This document shows positions 31,376 to 44,992 of a stretch of 64,000 nt of DNA, in pieces. This DNA is from Adenophora triphylla var. japonica (lineage: Eukaryota > Streptophyta > Magnoliopsida > Asterales > Campanulaceae). The stretch spans positions 124,001-188,000 of the forward strand of contig JAFEMH010000525.1 in assembly GCA_022495995.1 (NCBI GenBank), given 5' to 3'. The position numbers and the translations under genes were made by a program. Below the pieces are notes generated by a model. It saw nothing but the letters and a program-made list of their open reading frames with translations. It was not told where the DNA came from and did not search any database. Every line of letters starts with the position of its first letter. The first letter of the stretch is position 1.

Positions 31376-34300
31376 CACCTGAGGGAGACTATTTAAAGGT
31401 GTTCTTGTTGGGGAAGATTCGAGCTTACGATAACCACCGGGATTTAGATATCTAAATCCAAGATGGTGGTGACTTGAGGCGTCTGAGTCAAGCTGGTGCG
31501 TACTCGAGGGTCTTGCCAATTATTTGGGCAATTCTGTTGAAGTCATTGTCATTACGCTTCGATGGAGACCATTCTTGCTGCGAAGAGGCTTCAGGTCGTA
31601 ACGGAAAACTGGTCTTTCATGTTTGAATTGCTGCATTTGTTAGTAGATAGGAAGATGCATATATGACATTCATGATGACGGATGCATGCATAGAACCAAA
31701 ATGATTATGAGAGTATCACTGCATATGTTCGCGAGATGATGCATTTACTTGCTTTTGGAGATGCGCTTAGCCTAAGCTTTTGGCAGGGAAATTATGATTT
31801 ATGATCTTCAATCACTTAGGATTGTTCCTATTGATTCAAGTTTTGTGCATGCTACATGAGCCCTTGGGAGATTTTTGTGGGGATGCATGGTGGTGAGAGG
31901 GTTTGTATGTGTTTATGTATGGTGGGGTGAACCCTCTCCCATGAGGTGGGGAAATGTATGAGTGATGGACGATATAGTGCAGTCTAGGCAAGTCGGGGAT
32001 GCTCCCGGGAGTACAAATTGCTGCAGATTGAGTTGTTGCTGGTGAGAATAAGGTGTGTCGTGCACCCGAGACGGCAAGCAACAGAGAATGTGCAGAGAAT
32101 GCCCTGGTTTTGAAGAGATGACTAGGCGAAGCCCTAGATCTTGATGAGGTGGCCATGGCGAAGCCCCAGTTGATGATGCAAAGGAAACCCGGAGGGAATG
32201 TGGTAAAGAGAGCCTGAGAGAACAGCTTAACAAAAATCCCCAGCTTGGAGAGATTCAATGCATCCCTATTGCAGACAGAGTCATCTCGTGGCCACGGAGG
32301 CAACCCATCATTTCAAACTTTAGTCAATCAGTCAATGGACAAGACTCAGAAATGTTTACGTGCGGGGGCACATCTTTCGAAAAGTGGGAATGAATCCCAA
32401 TTTTGTGTATACACACTCGCTTTAGGTTTGACTCTTTTGAGAGAGTATAAGCATCACAAGGTGTGGAAAAGTGTATGGAAGCCCCTGCTGACAGAAAGAC
32501 AGTGTTTGGGTCTATTTCCCTATGATAGAGAGAGAGAAGACTTATCGAGACACTTGAAAACTTGTCTTATTCATGATGATCACAAGGCTGCTTAAAACCC
32601 TTTATTGATGTTCGGGTTATTCAAACACTAAATCTGATATGAACAAATATTTTGATTAATCACAAGGAGAAAACCATCTGACATCGAGAATCAAGCTCTG
32701 AAGGACGAAAAGTGTATAGGGACGATCCTTGATGAGACCGGATTTTTTTAATTTTTTTTTTGGGATTTGAATGTGATTATGACCGGACCATTTCTGGTTG
32801 CCTACGTTCCCCTCATTGTGAGGAGCTCAAGTCGCCGTAGTTCGGGCTTATCCCGGTTGAAAAGAGAACGAATGTTGAAATTCGCGAATCTGAGGACCTT
32901 TGAGGATTTTAAGGATTCGGAGGGTTGAAAAAAAAAACATGTCTTCCTGGAGTGTCGATGAAAGACACGGATGCGAAGCCCCAGTGGGACATCCACGGCA
33001 AGTGTTTGCGGAATAGAAATGAAATATGCTCACATGAGGTGTCAAATGGAAGGATTAAATTTGCACAGTCTTTAATTGATGATCTTTTGAGCCGAGATGG
33101 ATTTGACTCCGATTTAAGCATGCAATGAAGCATTAATTTGATTTAGTTCTCGAAGATACTGGAACGAGATTACTATCCGGTAGGGATTGTAGCTGGGTAT
33201 CCGGGCTTCGATCGGCCATCGGGTGATTTGGAAAATTGTGACCTCTTAAGATGAGAGGTCGGCTGGGCTTTTTGCTGACTAAGCCTCTAAAGATGAGAGG
33301 TTGGCTTGCAGGGATGTGTTTAGGAAATCTACGGCGATGAAGATTGATTGCCTCTAAGAATGAGAGGTCAGATTTTGACTTTGGTCAAAGGCAAGGGTAA
33401 TGGTAATGGGAATATCCTCTAAAAGCGAGAGGATGGCTTGTGATTGATTAAGGAAATGGGAGTATCCTCTAAAATCGAGAGGATGGCTTGGGATTGATTA
33501 AGGTAATGGTGAGAGGATGTCCAAGCTATCGAGAACTTTTGCGAACTTTCGAGAATTCGGGCTCTTTTTTTATCATTGGAGAGCTTCTTGAGGAGTCGGG
33601 GACTTTTGCTGAATTGTGAGGATCGACAATCCCTTTTTTTTTTTTAAGCCTCCTGAGACGTTGAGGATTCTTGCTGAATTGTGAGGATTTAAAATCCTTT
33701 TCTCTTTTTTTTTTTTTAACTTGGAAGGCCTCCTGAGGAGTTGAGGATTATCTTTGTCCTTCCGTCATGGCTTGAGATATTTTGCGCATCGCCGACTCTC
33801 GAAGCTAACTTCTTGGGCTTGCTTGGACTTCTCTTAGCATGGAGCAAAAATGATGGCTAAACCGGGTTTCAAAACACGCCGATCTTGAAATGAAAGGGTA
33901 TTGTTTGGTGAGGGTGAGGTAAAGGTTTTCCCTACGGGTGAGCGGCTTCAACCGCAATCCCTACCGAATGATCTAAACGAAATTAAGTCTTCATTGCTTG
34001 CTTAAGCTTTAAATGAGAAAAGATCCATGCAAATTCATCGAGCAACGAGATGATGAGGATGATGGAAGGGATGTGAGCATATGAGATGCAAGATGGGGAG
34101 TTGGTAAGCCCCAATTTGAGAAGGATATCAGTTGATTTTCTCACTCCAATTAATTTAAATATTAATTATTACAAAGAATTAGTGGTTGAGCAGCACAAGT
34201 GATCATCTAGGATAAAACCATTTCAATTAAGTGTAACGTGGGTGTGCAAGTGATGTCTCGAGTCTAGCAAGAAGAGAAAAAAGACTTATATAAAAGTTAG

Positions 34301-34444
34301 ACATTTAATTACTATGTCCAAAATGGACTAAAACGACAAATGTCCAGGAAGGACTTAGGTGAAAGAGAAAAATACTAGAGCCTACAAAGGTTGACTAAAA
34401 GACTATTCATTGGTACTTGAATTTCGGGCCTCAAAAGGGCTCAG
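31376..34444 (-). other. TR-GAG-1 3' untranslated region
   Basis: About 3 kb between the gag stop and the minisatellites holds no credible ORF. It includes a TCCTCTAAAATCGAGAGGATGGC repeat cluster at 33240-33510, poly-T runs near 33630-33715, and one conserved hairpin at 32796-32842. Pol genes are absent. Confidence 0.7.
32796..32842 (-). promoter_or_regulatory. Conserved ACTACG...ACGTAGG hairpin (TR-GAG-1, second copy)
   Basis: The minus strand reads AACTACGGCGACTTGAGCTC, a CTCA-loop-TGAG hairpin, then AACGTAGGCAACC. Confidence 0.7.
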
Positions 34445-36390
34445 TCATTTGCACTGCGGCTTCGTGGAGGAAGGGACCTTAGGCTCATTAGAGTAAATGA
34501 CATAGTAGTCAAATGCTCCTGAAGGTTCCCCAAGTATCCCCACACTGGTATCACCAACTTCGAATTTTTCTTTCAACTTTTGTTGGGAAGAGGCTTTCTT
34601 CTTTTTGGGAAGACGATCTTCGTTTATCCAATCTTGATAGTCCCTTTTGAGGCAGTCGAGACAGTCACAGACATCCCACCAAATGTGCTTAACAGCTGGG
34701 GGTGGATTCGGGGTCTCAGGCCGAGGTGTGCTAGAATGGTTCTGAGTTGAGCTAGATTGAGGAGATTTGCTGCTGGGCTCGCCTGAAAACAAATGGTTGA
34801 ATTCCAAGGGGTAACGAGAGGCATTAGAAGACCGAGGAGCAGGCACGTATTTGTCCTTCAGGGGAGCTCCAGTCGGCTGGGGGATTGTCAATGTCCCGAA
34901 ATGACGGGTGGCCTCTTCGATCCAGGTCTGTTGCTCATTCTGGCGTTCCTCGAGAGCCCTGATGGCTAAACACACTTTCTCCATTGTTTGGAAATTTCCC
35001 GGAGGCAAACTTTCATTCCCTCTGCTGATATCTGTAAGATCGGTACCATTCTGAGGGGGGACACCTGATGGCTGCTGAGGCATGTCGAATTGCTCCATCC
35101 CTGACTGCTGTTGGGATGACAACACTTTGAATTGCTGTTTGGGGGCTAGCTGGCCTGTAAGTCGACGGGCAGGAGTTTCGGCGGTGGTGACATAGGAAGT
35201 TGGTGGTGGCGTCCTGACATATCCGGGGTGATTGAGAGCGGGAGGAGGATTTTCTTCCTTCTTCACGGTAAAAGTGCCATCGAGATTGGGACTGACGGCC
35301 AAACCATGGCTCCTAAAGACCTCCAGAAGATTGTCAATTTGAGCTTCATGTCGCAGTCTCATCTGCTCTACCAACTGGATCCAATGCTGGTCTGTCTGAG
35401 GGATCTCAGGAGGATAGGTCTGTCCATCATTCTCAAATCCAGATTCGAGATTAATCATCTGGGGATTTTCACCAATTTCCACATTTTCCTTGGCATGCGA
35501 AGGCTCTCCGATTTCAATCATGTTCACTTGGTTATGGTTCCTTGGAAAAGGATTTTTGACTGTATTAGGCCCCTCGGGGACTTCTAACTTTCTTTGCTCT
35601 ATCAAACCTTGGATTGCCCTCTTCAGGGGGACACAATCATCTGTCAGGTCCCCATGGTACTGATGAAAGGCACAATGCTTGGAGGTATCCAAAGGAGCAT
35701 TGGGGTCTCTAGGCTGATAATTATCTAAAGGCCGGAGCAAACCTTCTTTTACCAAACCTCTGAAGATATCACTCAAAGGCATCCCAAAGTTTCCCAAGCC
35801 TTGGAGCCGGGATCTGGATGCATCAGGTTTCTTGGGAACAAAGGAAGTGGCATTTTTACAGTCCTGTCCTGCATAGGGCTGGGCAGGAGTCGTGTTGGAG
35901 GTGGAAGAAGCCCGGTATCTGTAAGTAGGTGCAACAACTTGCTGTTGATTGTAAGACCTCTCAAATTTAGCCCCGGAATTGACCATTGCCCGCAAGTCCG
36001 AGTAGGGGAAGTGGCTGAGGGAAGTTCTCAAATGCGGTTTTAGGCATGACTGGAAGATATCCAACTGCTCCTCTTCAGAAGGAGGAATAGCCATCTCACT
36101 AAGTTTCAAATTCCACCGCTTGTAAAAATCTCCGATGTTCTCGTCGGGCCGCTATATTGTTGTCTGTAGGTCAACTCTGTTTGTCTCCCATTCCAGGTTA
36201 GCCTTGTATTTTTCAGTGAAAGCACTAGTGATCTGCTCCCATGTGGCCCTGGCCTCAGGCTTTAACCGAAAGAACCATTTCAAAGCTCTGGATTTCAAAG
36301 AGAGACTGAAATAATCGGTCAGATGCTGGTTCGTGCACCCTTTAGCTTTCATCGCCAAGGTATAGGTGTCCAAATGAGTTTTCGGGCATG
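34445..36390 (-). pseudogene. TR-GAG-1 gag, part 3 (gag core to C-terminus)
   Basis: Reading begins at the Copia-2 insertion site. THLDTYTLAMKAKG, then RALKWFFRLKPEARATWEQI and TEKYKANLEWETN form the retrotransposon gag core. One in-frame TAG lies between 36110 and 36151, and the frame then stays open for 554 codons to 34445. CAFHQYHGDLTDDC (about 35660) is a zinc-knuckle-like motif shared with TR-GAG-2 gag. The C-terminal part repeats the N-terminal Pro/Gln-rich module (35198-35411 against 55533-55745), then ends in a Lys-rich and acidic tail. Gag forms the particle that packages the element RNA. With several stops in the other parts, this copy is not functional. Confidence 0.85.
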
Positions 36391-36395
36391 CAGTC

Positions 36396-37370
36396 TGAAA
36401 ATGTCACGGCCAGAATCACAAGTGATATCCAAGGTGATAACAGCACCAACGATAGTACTTGGGATAACACACACACACTTCGAAAATAAAACAATTTTGT
36501 AAAAGAGTTTGCAGTGGAATAAAAACATCAAAATTGTTTTTCTCAAGTTATATAAATATAACTTGAGAGTGCATCTTAGGCAAGACTTTATAATCACTAT
36601 AAATGAATTTACAAAGCCGAAAATGTTTCCTATAGCTATAACAATGTTGTGTTCTATGGAACAAGAGATAAAGAACGGAATCCTATCCTAGCCTTCACAC
36701 AACTTGATACCAATGTAATCAAGTGCGAAATTACAAGGGAGGAAGGATTAAAAGAACCAAACAAAGAACTTTATCTCTAAGCTTTCGAAGGTGTGAATGT
36801 GTTGGTGTAAATTGACATATCTTGGCATATCTTCAAATGAAACCTTCCAAGCTTATTTATAGTCTTCAAATACTTGAAGGCTACTCAAATAACAGCCTTG
36901 GGGCTGTATATGCACGTTGAGGAAGTGTAGGGAGAGTGGTTGAAGTTGTTCCTTAATTTTAGCTCCCACATCCTCAATTGTAGCAACCAAGTTGATTAAT
37001 ACTCAAGCCAAGCTTCCATGCCTTGTACTCCCAAGCTTTATCAACCTTGTACTCTTCTATAACTCAGCAACAACTCATTGACCAAGTCTCCACATGTTTT
37101 AATTGTTGTTGCCAAAGTTACGGTTTTATGCATAAAATGCATAAATCATTTCCTTCTTAATTCCACACGTGTCTAGCTCTTTCTTTGATGCTATTGCACT
37201 CTGAAATATAAACATAAACCATAGACTACACATATTATATTAGCACATTAGTCCATTAAATAATACACAAGAAATATACAACTATATAAATTCCAGTTCA
37301 GGAAATCATCTGTGATATCACCTGGAAGTTGGAAAATCATCTACGACATCACCTGCAATTTACACTAATA
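36396..37370 (-). repeat. Copia-2 3' LTR
   Basis: It starts TGAAAATGTCACGGCC and ends TACACTAATA (the partner ends TAACA). Next to it the minus strand carries the PPT AACTAAGGGGGAGAT (37371-37385). A doubled ATCATCTRYGAYATCACCTG motif lies near the inner end. Confidence 0.95.
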
Positions 37371-37859
37371 ATCTCCCCCTTAGTTGGATATTTCTTTCCA
37401 AACCTAATGTGCTGCTGTCCTGTAAGGTTAGTCTATACAGAGCATAGAAACACGGTATAATATCTCCAATAAAATTAAATCCCCCTTAATCAAGGAGCTA
37501 ACCCTAAACAATGATTTATCATAATAAACTAATTTATTTCAAACTTTAACAAGTTTTCGAAATAAACTAATTTAACATAAAAAATCATAAACCATTGTAG
37601 CAAAATATCATCCAAAACTAGCAAAATATCCTAGCAGTTAAAGTTTTAAACAAACCAACTAAAGTGTTTAGCAAATATAAACAAAATAAAAGAAAATTGT
37701 TTAGAGAACCACATCACATCACCAAAATAAAAGAAATTATTTTTAGAGCACCACAAAACCAGCCACCCACAAGATAGTGGCAACATCAACCATCAGCTTT
37801 ATCAACCTTCAAGTTTCAGCTTTCTTCTTCTTCAAACTCCTCTTCTTCTTCATCTTCCT

Positions 37860-39675
37860 CCTGATCTCCTTCCCTATCACTTCCACCATCACTTGGGCCA
37901 GTACTGGTGGTAGCACCTGCAGTAGCACCCGGCTCCGTATTTGCGGCGGCCAGATCCTCCCCCTATTTGGGAAGAAATTTCATCAATGAAAGCATCAGTA
38001 ACCTGCTTAAGCTTAGCCCATCCCTCAGCAAGTTCTCCAATTGCACTTGACTGTTTGTGCAAGAAGTTAATCACTGTTGCCTTTGGGATTGATGGACCAG
38101 AGTTGCCCAGAAGATTTATTATGTTGTTCAGAATACTTGCAGCATCAGTTCCTGCAAAAGTATTAGGAGCAGCACCTGGGGAAGCACTTGGGATATCACG
38201 TGAGATAGCACTGGGAAGAACAGGGGCTGTTTCATCAGATTTGTTCCAAGGAAGATATTTTGTATACCTTTTACCCTTTTTCAGTTGTTGATCAATGGTA
38301 TAATACTCAGGTTCAATGGTGAAAATATCAGAGGCTTCAATGGGCAAGGATTGAAATACTAAAACTTTGAAAATTAGAGAAGGATAGGGGAAAAAGCTAA
38401 TGCTCACTTCTTTCTTTCTATCCCATGAATCTAAGTGTTTGAACACTAATCTTCCAAAGTTAATCCTTAAGTTCTTACCCAATCTGTACAACACATTCGC
38501 ATGCTCCAATGTCACAATAGGTTCATTAGTTGTAGAAAGCCAATTGAAGATTCACAATTTGTGAAGCACAGAATATAGAGAAGTAAGCCTAGAAGCATGA
38601 TGTTTCTCTTTTAAAGGCCAAGACTGCAGTTTGTTGTGAGTGAGCAATTTTACCATTTCATCCCTATTAACCCTAATGCTCTCATCATCTAAATTTGGGA
38701 GGCCTAAAACCTTGTTAATTAGGGCTGGAGTAATGAATAGAATTTTCCCCTAACAAATACCTTCCCAAATTTTTCAGACCCTTCATCATCCAAATGAGCA
38801 TGTAGATTAGCAAAGAAATTTCTCACTACACTTTCAACAAACACAGAAGCATGATTATTTGCCTTAAGAAAATTCCTGTCCTTCAAAAACTGAACCATTC
38901 CTTCCTTTTCCAACTGACCCTCATGAATGTGCTTTTCTTTTAACAACCTTTTACTCAAATTATTCAACCAAAATTCCATATTTTCTTTCTTATAAAATTC
39001 CATAGTAAGAAAAGGTTTTGGAAAAGCCTTATCCTCTTCATTACGAATAATCTCATCACCAGAATTACCACTAGAGGAATGAGTAGGAACAGAGGAGGGG
39101 GCATGTGTTACCTCAGATGATATCTTCTTCTTGGTAGCACCTTTGGTAGCACTCACTGAAGCTTTGCCCTTGCCCTTCTTCTTCTGATAATTAGAGAGAG
39201 TTTCCTCTTCATCACCATCCACCCAAGCATCAAAAGAATCCACAGAAGGCTCCTTCTCCTTGTTGGCATCAAAATTCTCGTCACTCACATGGGGTGAGGA
39301 CACATCTAGGGAGCTTTCTGAGACTTCAACCGGATCAGAGGTGGTATTTGAAGTTGCCTTGGATTTGATTGACCTAATGCGGTTGGAAGACCTCCTCTTT
39401 GCAATTTGAGGAGATAGTTTGGATGTTGGAGCTTTCCTCTTCCTCTTTTCTTTTGATTCGGCCGGAATGAGAGTTACTTTGGGAATGCCCGGATCGAATG
39501 AGGCTGTGGGGACAAAGGCTGGAACAATAGCCATTGCAGGAGGAGAAGAACTTGATGTAATCATGGGAGATGTTTCCATGGCTACACGAGAAGCAACGGA
39601 GGGGGCAATGCATGGTGAAATATCCATTTGGTCTGTGTGAGATGGTTCGGTATTGGCTTTGGATGGAGAAGCCAT
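37860..39675 (-). pseudogene. Copia-2 extra 3' ORF (Sirevirus env-like position)
   Basis: This ORF lies downstream of RNase H in the same orientation. From ATG 39675 the first 318 codons are open: a Ser/Thr/Pro-rich N-terminus, basic KEKRKRKAPTSK (nuclear-localisation-like), acidic stretches, then a globular part (HLDDEGSEKFGKVFVRGKFY). A frameshift at about 38735 and a TGA at about 38555 interrupt it. The same protein then continues from 38515 (VTLEHANVLYRLGKNLRINF). KVFVRGKFY followed by a helical region is common in plant transposon proteins of unknown role. I see no convincing signal peptide or membrane span, so 'env-like' describes position only. Confidence 0.7.
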
Positions 39676-40957
39676 GGAGATTTTTGGGAATTTTTGAGAA
39701 TGGAATTTGACCTAGGTTGAGGGAGGAAGAAGACGCTGGAACGAGGATTTAAGAAAGAAGATAGAGGGTAACGGTTAGAGAGAGAAACGGGAGAGGTAGA
39801 GTGAAAATAGGAGAGTGAGATTAGATAGGGAACATAAGTTTTAATTTGATTTGACATCTTAAAACCTATCTAAACTAACTCCTATTAATTCTCTCCATTA
39901 ACCCTATCCACACATTTTTAAATAAACCCTAATCACACCTTTTTAAAATAAACCCCAACCAACTTAAGGGATAAAACATGGTTGAAACAAAAAATAAATT
40001 TAAAAAAAATAATTTTTTTTAAAGTAAAACGTAAAACAAAAAAAAAATGAGTAAACTAAATATTTTGCAACTAAGCCCAAAACATTATAAGCACAAATCA
40101 AAATAAATATGGGTTAGTTACTCAACAATGTTTACCAAAAATAAAGGAAACTTGTTGAAGACGTTTTCAAAATCGTAAACTCTTTAATTAAAAAGACTTT
40201 CAGATTTTGAAAAATTAATCAACAATATTTCGAAAATAAGAAATAAATAACTAATATAGCACACACTAATGTGTTAAGGCAATGATAGTAACACATAGGA
40301 TAACACATATGATATAAATCCCCTTGATAAATATTTTCATTTTTAAACACTTCAAGCATAACAAGCTGAGCATTTTTCAAGCACTTCTGGCATAACAAGC
40401 TGAGCATTTTTCATGCATTTTAGGCATTATAAGCCTATATATATTTAAGTACATTGCTTGTTATAAGGATCAATACACTTCTTTAAACAAGAAAGCATCG
40501 TAGTAACGAGCTCCGTGCTTCGAGTTATATTTCAAGTGTAATGATTAAGTGAGTTTATGCCTTTCAAGTAGGGTACACTGTAGTAGCGAGCTCCATGTCC
40601 CTAATACTTAGCATAAACCACCTCATACAATCTCATTGGCAAGAGTACATCGTTGCAGCAAACACCGTGCCCCGAGCTCGAGAGAATAGTATGGAAACAT
40701 TGCCTTTGCCTTTTATTTATCAAAAAGAAAAGATTAGTGACTTTGTCACTTTAAGCATATGAAGGGGAATGATATCAGACATGCTAACCTAAGTAATAAC
40801 CTATCATAACAAAAAGGTCAGTATGTGACACGGTTAGAACTAAGCTAACCAGATTAAAATAGAATGAATTTTTTTTTAAATAAACAGAAAAAATACACTA
40901 ATATACAAGTGTTACCCTGAGTGATAACATCACCTGGGGTAGCACAGACAAACAGAC
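39676..40957 (-). other. Copia-2 spacer between pol and the extra ORF
   Basis: This AT-rich 1.3 kb stretch has no credible ORF. It includes repeated AGCATAACAAGCTGAGCATTT (about 40356-40416) and three spaced TAGYGAGCTCCRTG-like motifs (about 40500-40670). Confidence 0.6.
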
Positions 40958-43900
40958 TCAGAGATTACAAAGACCAAGAGATCTTTTCAAACTAGAAAAT
41001 CTCTCGTGGTCTAAGGCCTTGGTAAAGATATCAGCCAGTTGATACTTCGTATCAATATGATTAATGTTAATTAGGCCTTTATCTACCATATCTCTAAGGA
41101 AATGATGACGTATATCAATGTGCTTAGTACGGGAATGTTGAACAGGGTTTTTTGAAATGTTGATAGCACTCAGGTTATCACAGTACATAGTCAAAGAATT
41201 ACTCTCTAGACCATAGTCATCTAGCATATGTTTTAGCCAAATAAGTTGTGAGCAACAACTACCAGCTACAACATACTCAGACTCAGCTGTGGAAAGAGAG
41301 ACACAATTTTGTTTACGATTATATCATGAAACTAAATTGTTACCCAAGTAAAAACACCCCCCCACTAGTACTCTCCCTATCATCCATATCCCCCGCCCAA
41401 TCCGAGTCGCTAAAGCCTACCAAATTGGTATTAGTATCCTTACTAAACCAAATCCCTAATTCACTTGTTCCTGAAACATATTTAATTATCTTTTTGACAG
41501 AATTAAGGTGTGAGACTTTAGGATTGGCTTGATAACGTGCACACACACACACACGCTGAACATGATATCAGGACGACTAGAAGTGAGATAGAGAAGGCTA
41601 CCTATCATAGAACGATATAGAGTAGGATCAACATCCTCACCTACTTGGTCTCTACCAAGTTTAAGAGAAGAACACATAGGGATTTTTGAACTTTTTGCTC
41701 CTTCCAACCCAAACCGTTTCACTAGGCTCTTTGCATACTTGCTTTGTGAAATGAATATTCCTTCATTTGATTGTTTCACCTGCAAGCCTAGAAAGAATGT
41801 TAACTCACCAATCATGCTCATTTCAAATGTTGATGTCATAGCCTCTACAAAATCTTTTAAACACGTTTGAGAAGTAGAGCCATAGACTATGTCATCAACA
41901 TAGATTTGAACAATGACTGTTTCTTTGTCATGCCTTAGGATAAATAAGGTCCTATCTGCTTCACCTCTTGTAAAATCATATTCAAGTAAGAAAGAGGTTA
42001 AGCGACCATACCATGCACGTGGAGCTTGTTTCAAGCCATATAAGGCTTTATCAAGTCTATACACATGGTTTGGTAGATGAGGATCTTCAAATCCTTTTGG
42101 TTGTTCAACAAAAACTTATTCTTTTAAATAACCATTTAAAAAGGCAGCTTTAACATCCATTTGAAACAAGGTAATTTTTAGAAAACAAGCTATAGCCAAG
42201 AGGAGTCTTATGGATTCTATTCTAGCAACAGGAGCAAAGGTCTCATCAAAGTCAACACCTTCAATTTGGGTGTAACCTTGAGCAACGAGACGAGCTTTGT
42301 TCCTAACAATATTTCCTTGCTCATCTGATTTATTTTTGAAAATCTATTTTGTACCAATTATATTTGTATTAATGGGACGTGGTACTAAACACCAAACTTC
42401 ATTACGAGCAAATTGTTCAAGTTCCTCTTGCATGGCTTGTATCCAAAAATTATCTTTTAAAATTTCAGAAATATTTTTGGGTTCTAAAGAAGAAACAAAA
42501 CAGGAATATTTTACCTTGTGGCATATGGTGTACATGCACACATACCTTGCCATTTCACGGTTACTAAAATGTCCTTTGTTCCTTGTTTGTATCCCTTTAT
42601 TTGCTTCTCCAATGATTTGAGATGAAGGATGATCTCTTCTGATCCTAGCTGGTGGATCCCTTCTCAAATCTTCATGTACATGAGCATCATCATCTGGCTG
42701 TTCATCTTTTTCAGTTGCTGGACTGGTCTTAGGTGATACCGGAGATGCTATCCCTTCAGTGGCAACACTTGGGCCAGCACCTGGGATATCACTTACTTGA
42801 TTTTGATCCTCAAGTTCTTCCAGCAATATCAATGGAGATTCCTGTACTCCATCACCTGTAACACTTGTTATATCATCAAAAACAACGTTAATTGATTCCT
42901 GAATGGTGTTTAACCTAAGGTTATAAACCCTATATGCTCGACTGTCCTGAGCATACCCAAGAAATATAGCCTTATCACTTTTAGAGTCAAATTTAGCTAA
43001 GTAATCTCGATCATTTAGAACATAACACACACACCCAAATATATGAAAATAGTGAACCTTTGGTATCCTACCATTCAAAATTTCATAAGGTGTCATTCTA
43101 GTATCAGGTCTTAGAAAAACTCTATTGGCCGTGTGACAAGCTGTGTTTAAGGCCTCAGCCCAAAATCTTTTTAAAATTCTTTTTGAAAACAACATCACAC
43201 GTGCCATCTCAAGTAAGGTCCTATTTTTCTTTTCAGCTATCCCATTTTGTTGAGGTGTTTTGGAAGCAGAAAACTCATGTTTAATTCCTTTTAATTCACA
43301 AAAAGTAAAGAACAATGAATTATCAAACTCCGTTCCATGATCAGACCTTATTCGCATGATAAGAGCACAAAACATGTTTTTGATTTTAGCATGTAAGATC
43401 TTAAACTTTTCAAAAGTTTCTGATTTTTCTTTCAAAAAATATACCCAAGTAAATCTAGAAAAATCATCAACTATTACAAAAGTATATCTCTTACCTCCTA
43501 AACTGTCTACCTCCACTGGACCCATTAAATCCATATGCATTAATTGAAAACAGTGCGTTGTCCCAGAATACTCCTCATTATGTTGGGTAGCACTATGGGT
43601 AGCACGTGTTTGTTTACCCTTGAGACAATCTTCACATATGATTTTCGTACTTATGTCCAGACTAGGTATACCTCTTATAGCTTCAGCATTAATGAGTTTC
43701 ACAATGTTTCTAAAATGGACATGACCCAACTTTTAATGCCACAAGGTAGCATCATCAACCCTCATAGAATGACACACTTGTTTATTTTCAACAAGATAAC
43801 AATTATTACTTGATCTAGTACCAGTCATAACACAGTTATTGGTACAATCAAAAACTTCACAAGTGTTTTTATTGAATTTCACTTCAAGGTTGTCATCACA

Positions 43901-44929
43901 AAGTTGGCTAATACTAATTAAATTAGTTACAAGTCCATCAACATGCAAAATATTTTTCAAAGCAGGAAATCCAGGTACATTTAATATGCCTTTTCTTACT
44001 ATATTACTCTTGCCACCACCACCATATGTTACACTACTACCTTGAATAGGTTCATATTTTTTTAAAAACATTTTTGTTCTTGTCATGTGACGTGAACAAC
44101 CACTATCAAAATACCATGAACTTTCAACATTAGTTTTTAAGGCAGTGCACACAACATCACATATTAGGTTAGACTTAGGTTTCCATACTTTCCTACCTTG
44201 ATAATTTTTCTTCTGACTGCCAGTGATATCTGACGTGCTAGGTAGCACTTCAGGTATCACACAGGAACTGAACTGTTTCTTTAAAAGTGTTTTACAAACA
44301 TTTTTCAAATGTTCAGAAGAGTAACAGTAGTTACATATTTTTACCTTGTCAGAAGACTTATCAGAAGATATTAGTTCAACGTTGTCTCTTTCTTTAACAA
44401 AAACTACCTTATCTTCCTTATTAGCCAAAGTAGATGTAATAGCATTTAAAGACTCTTGAAAACCCATACATGCCTTGAGTGGTTTGCTCAACCCAAGAAT
44501 TGCATCTAACTTGGAAGAACTCGTGTTGAGTTTCTTAAATGTTGCCTCGACAAGAGTAAGCTTGGCCTTGACTTTGTCCAGCTCCACATCCTTCTTTGTG
44601 AGTTGAACTTCCAATCTAGTCAAGCCATCAGTCAGGTCTTGAACCTCTTTGGACAGAGAAATCACCTTCTTGTTCTCCTTCTTCCATTCGTTCACCAATT
44701 CTTTGCAAAGGTTCTTAAGACCACAAATGAGTTTATCCTTGCTGAACTCCTTACTTTGTTCACCCTCTTGTGAACTACCTGCATCCATGTTAACAGAACC
44801 CACAAAACAAACAACATTTATCAAATTAAAATCTGTATACCTGTTGGATGATATCTCAGGTGCTATCCCACTTTGGATATCACATGGGGTATTATTGACA
44901 GAATCTGAGTCACAACTTGTGACCACCAT
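40958..44929 (-). pseudogene. Copia-2 pol: protease, integrase, RT, RNase H
   Basis: The polyprotein is in a single reading frame with gag. A coiled coil (about 44730-44550) and knuckle CNYCYSSEHLKNVC come first. Protease follows with SSWYFDSGCSRHM (about 44110-44070). Integrase spans 43729-42900 with MHMDLMGP, RSDHGTEF and TPQQNGIAEKKNR supplying the D, D and E. RT shows [26 protein letters not shown] and catalytic YVDDIVYGS. RNase H shows SDSDWAGDMDDRESTSG, YCDNLSAINISKNP and KHIDIRHHFLRD. Stops occur at 43733 (TAA), 42344 (TAG, at a Trp position) and 42116 (TAA). A CA microsatellite at 41537-41555 shifts the frame until about 41230. Confidence 0.9.
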
Positions 44930-44992
44930 TGTTGTTTGATCTGAATCTTCAGATTGATTGGTCTCCTCATCCTCATTGTCACTGAGTGAAAC

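Noticed and set aside
31836..32303. Minus-strand ORF of 155 codons
   Set aside because: It lies in the 3' untranslated part of TR-GAG-1, overlaps another ORF in a different frame, and shows no recognisable domain.
32245..32595. Plus-strand ORF of 116 codons
   Set aside because: It is antisense to the element with no domain, in a region without other coding signs.
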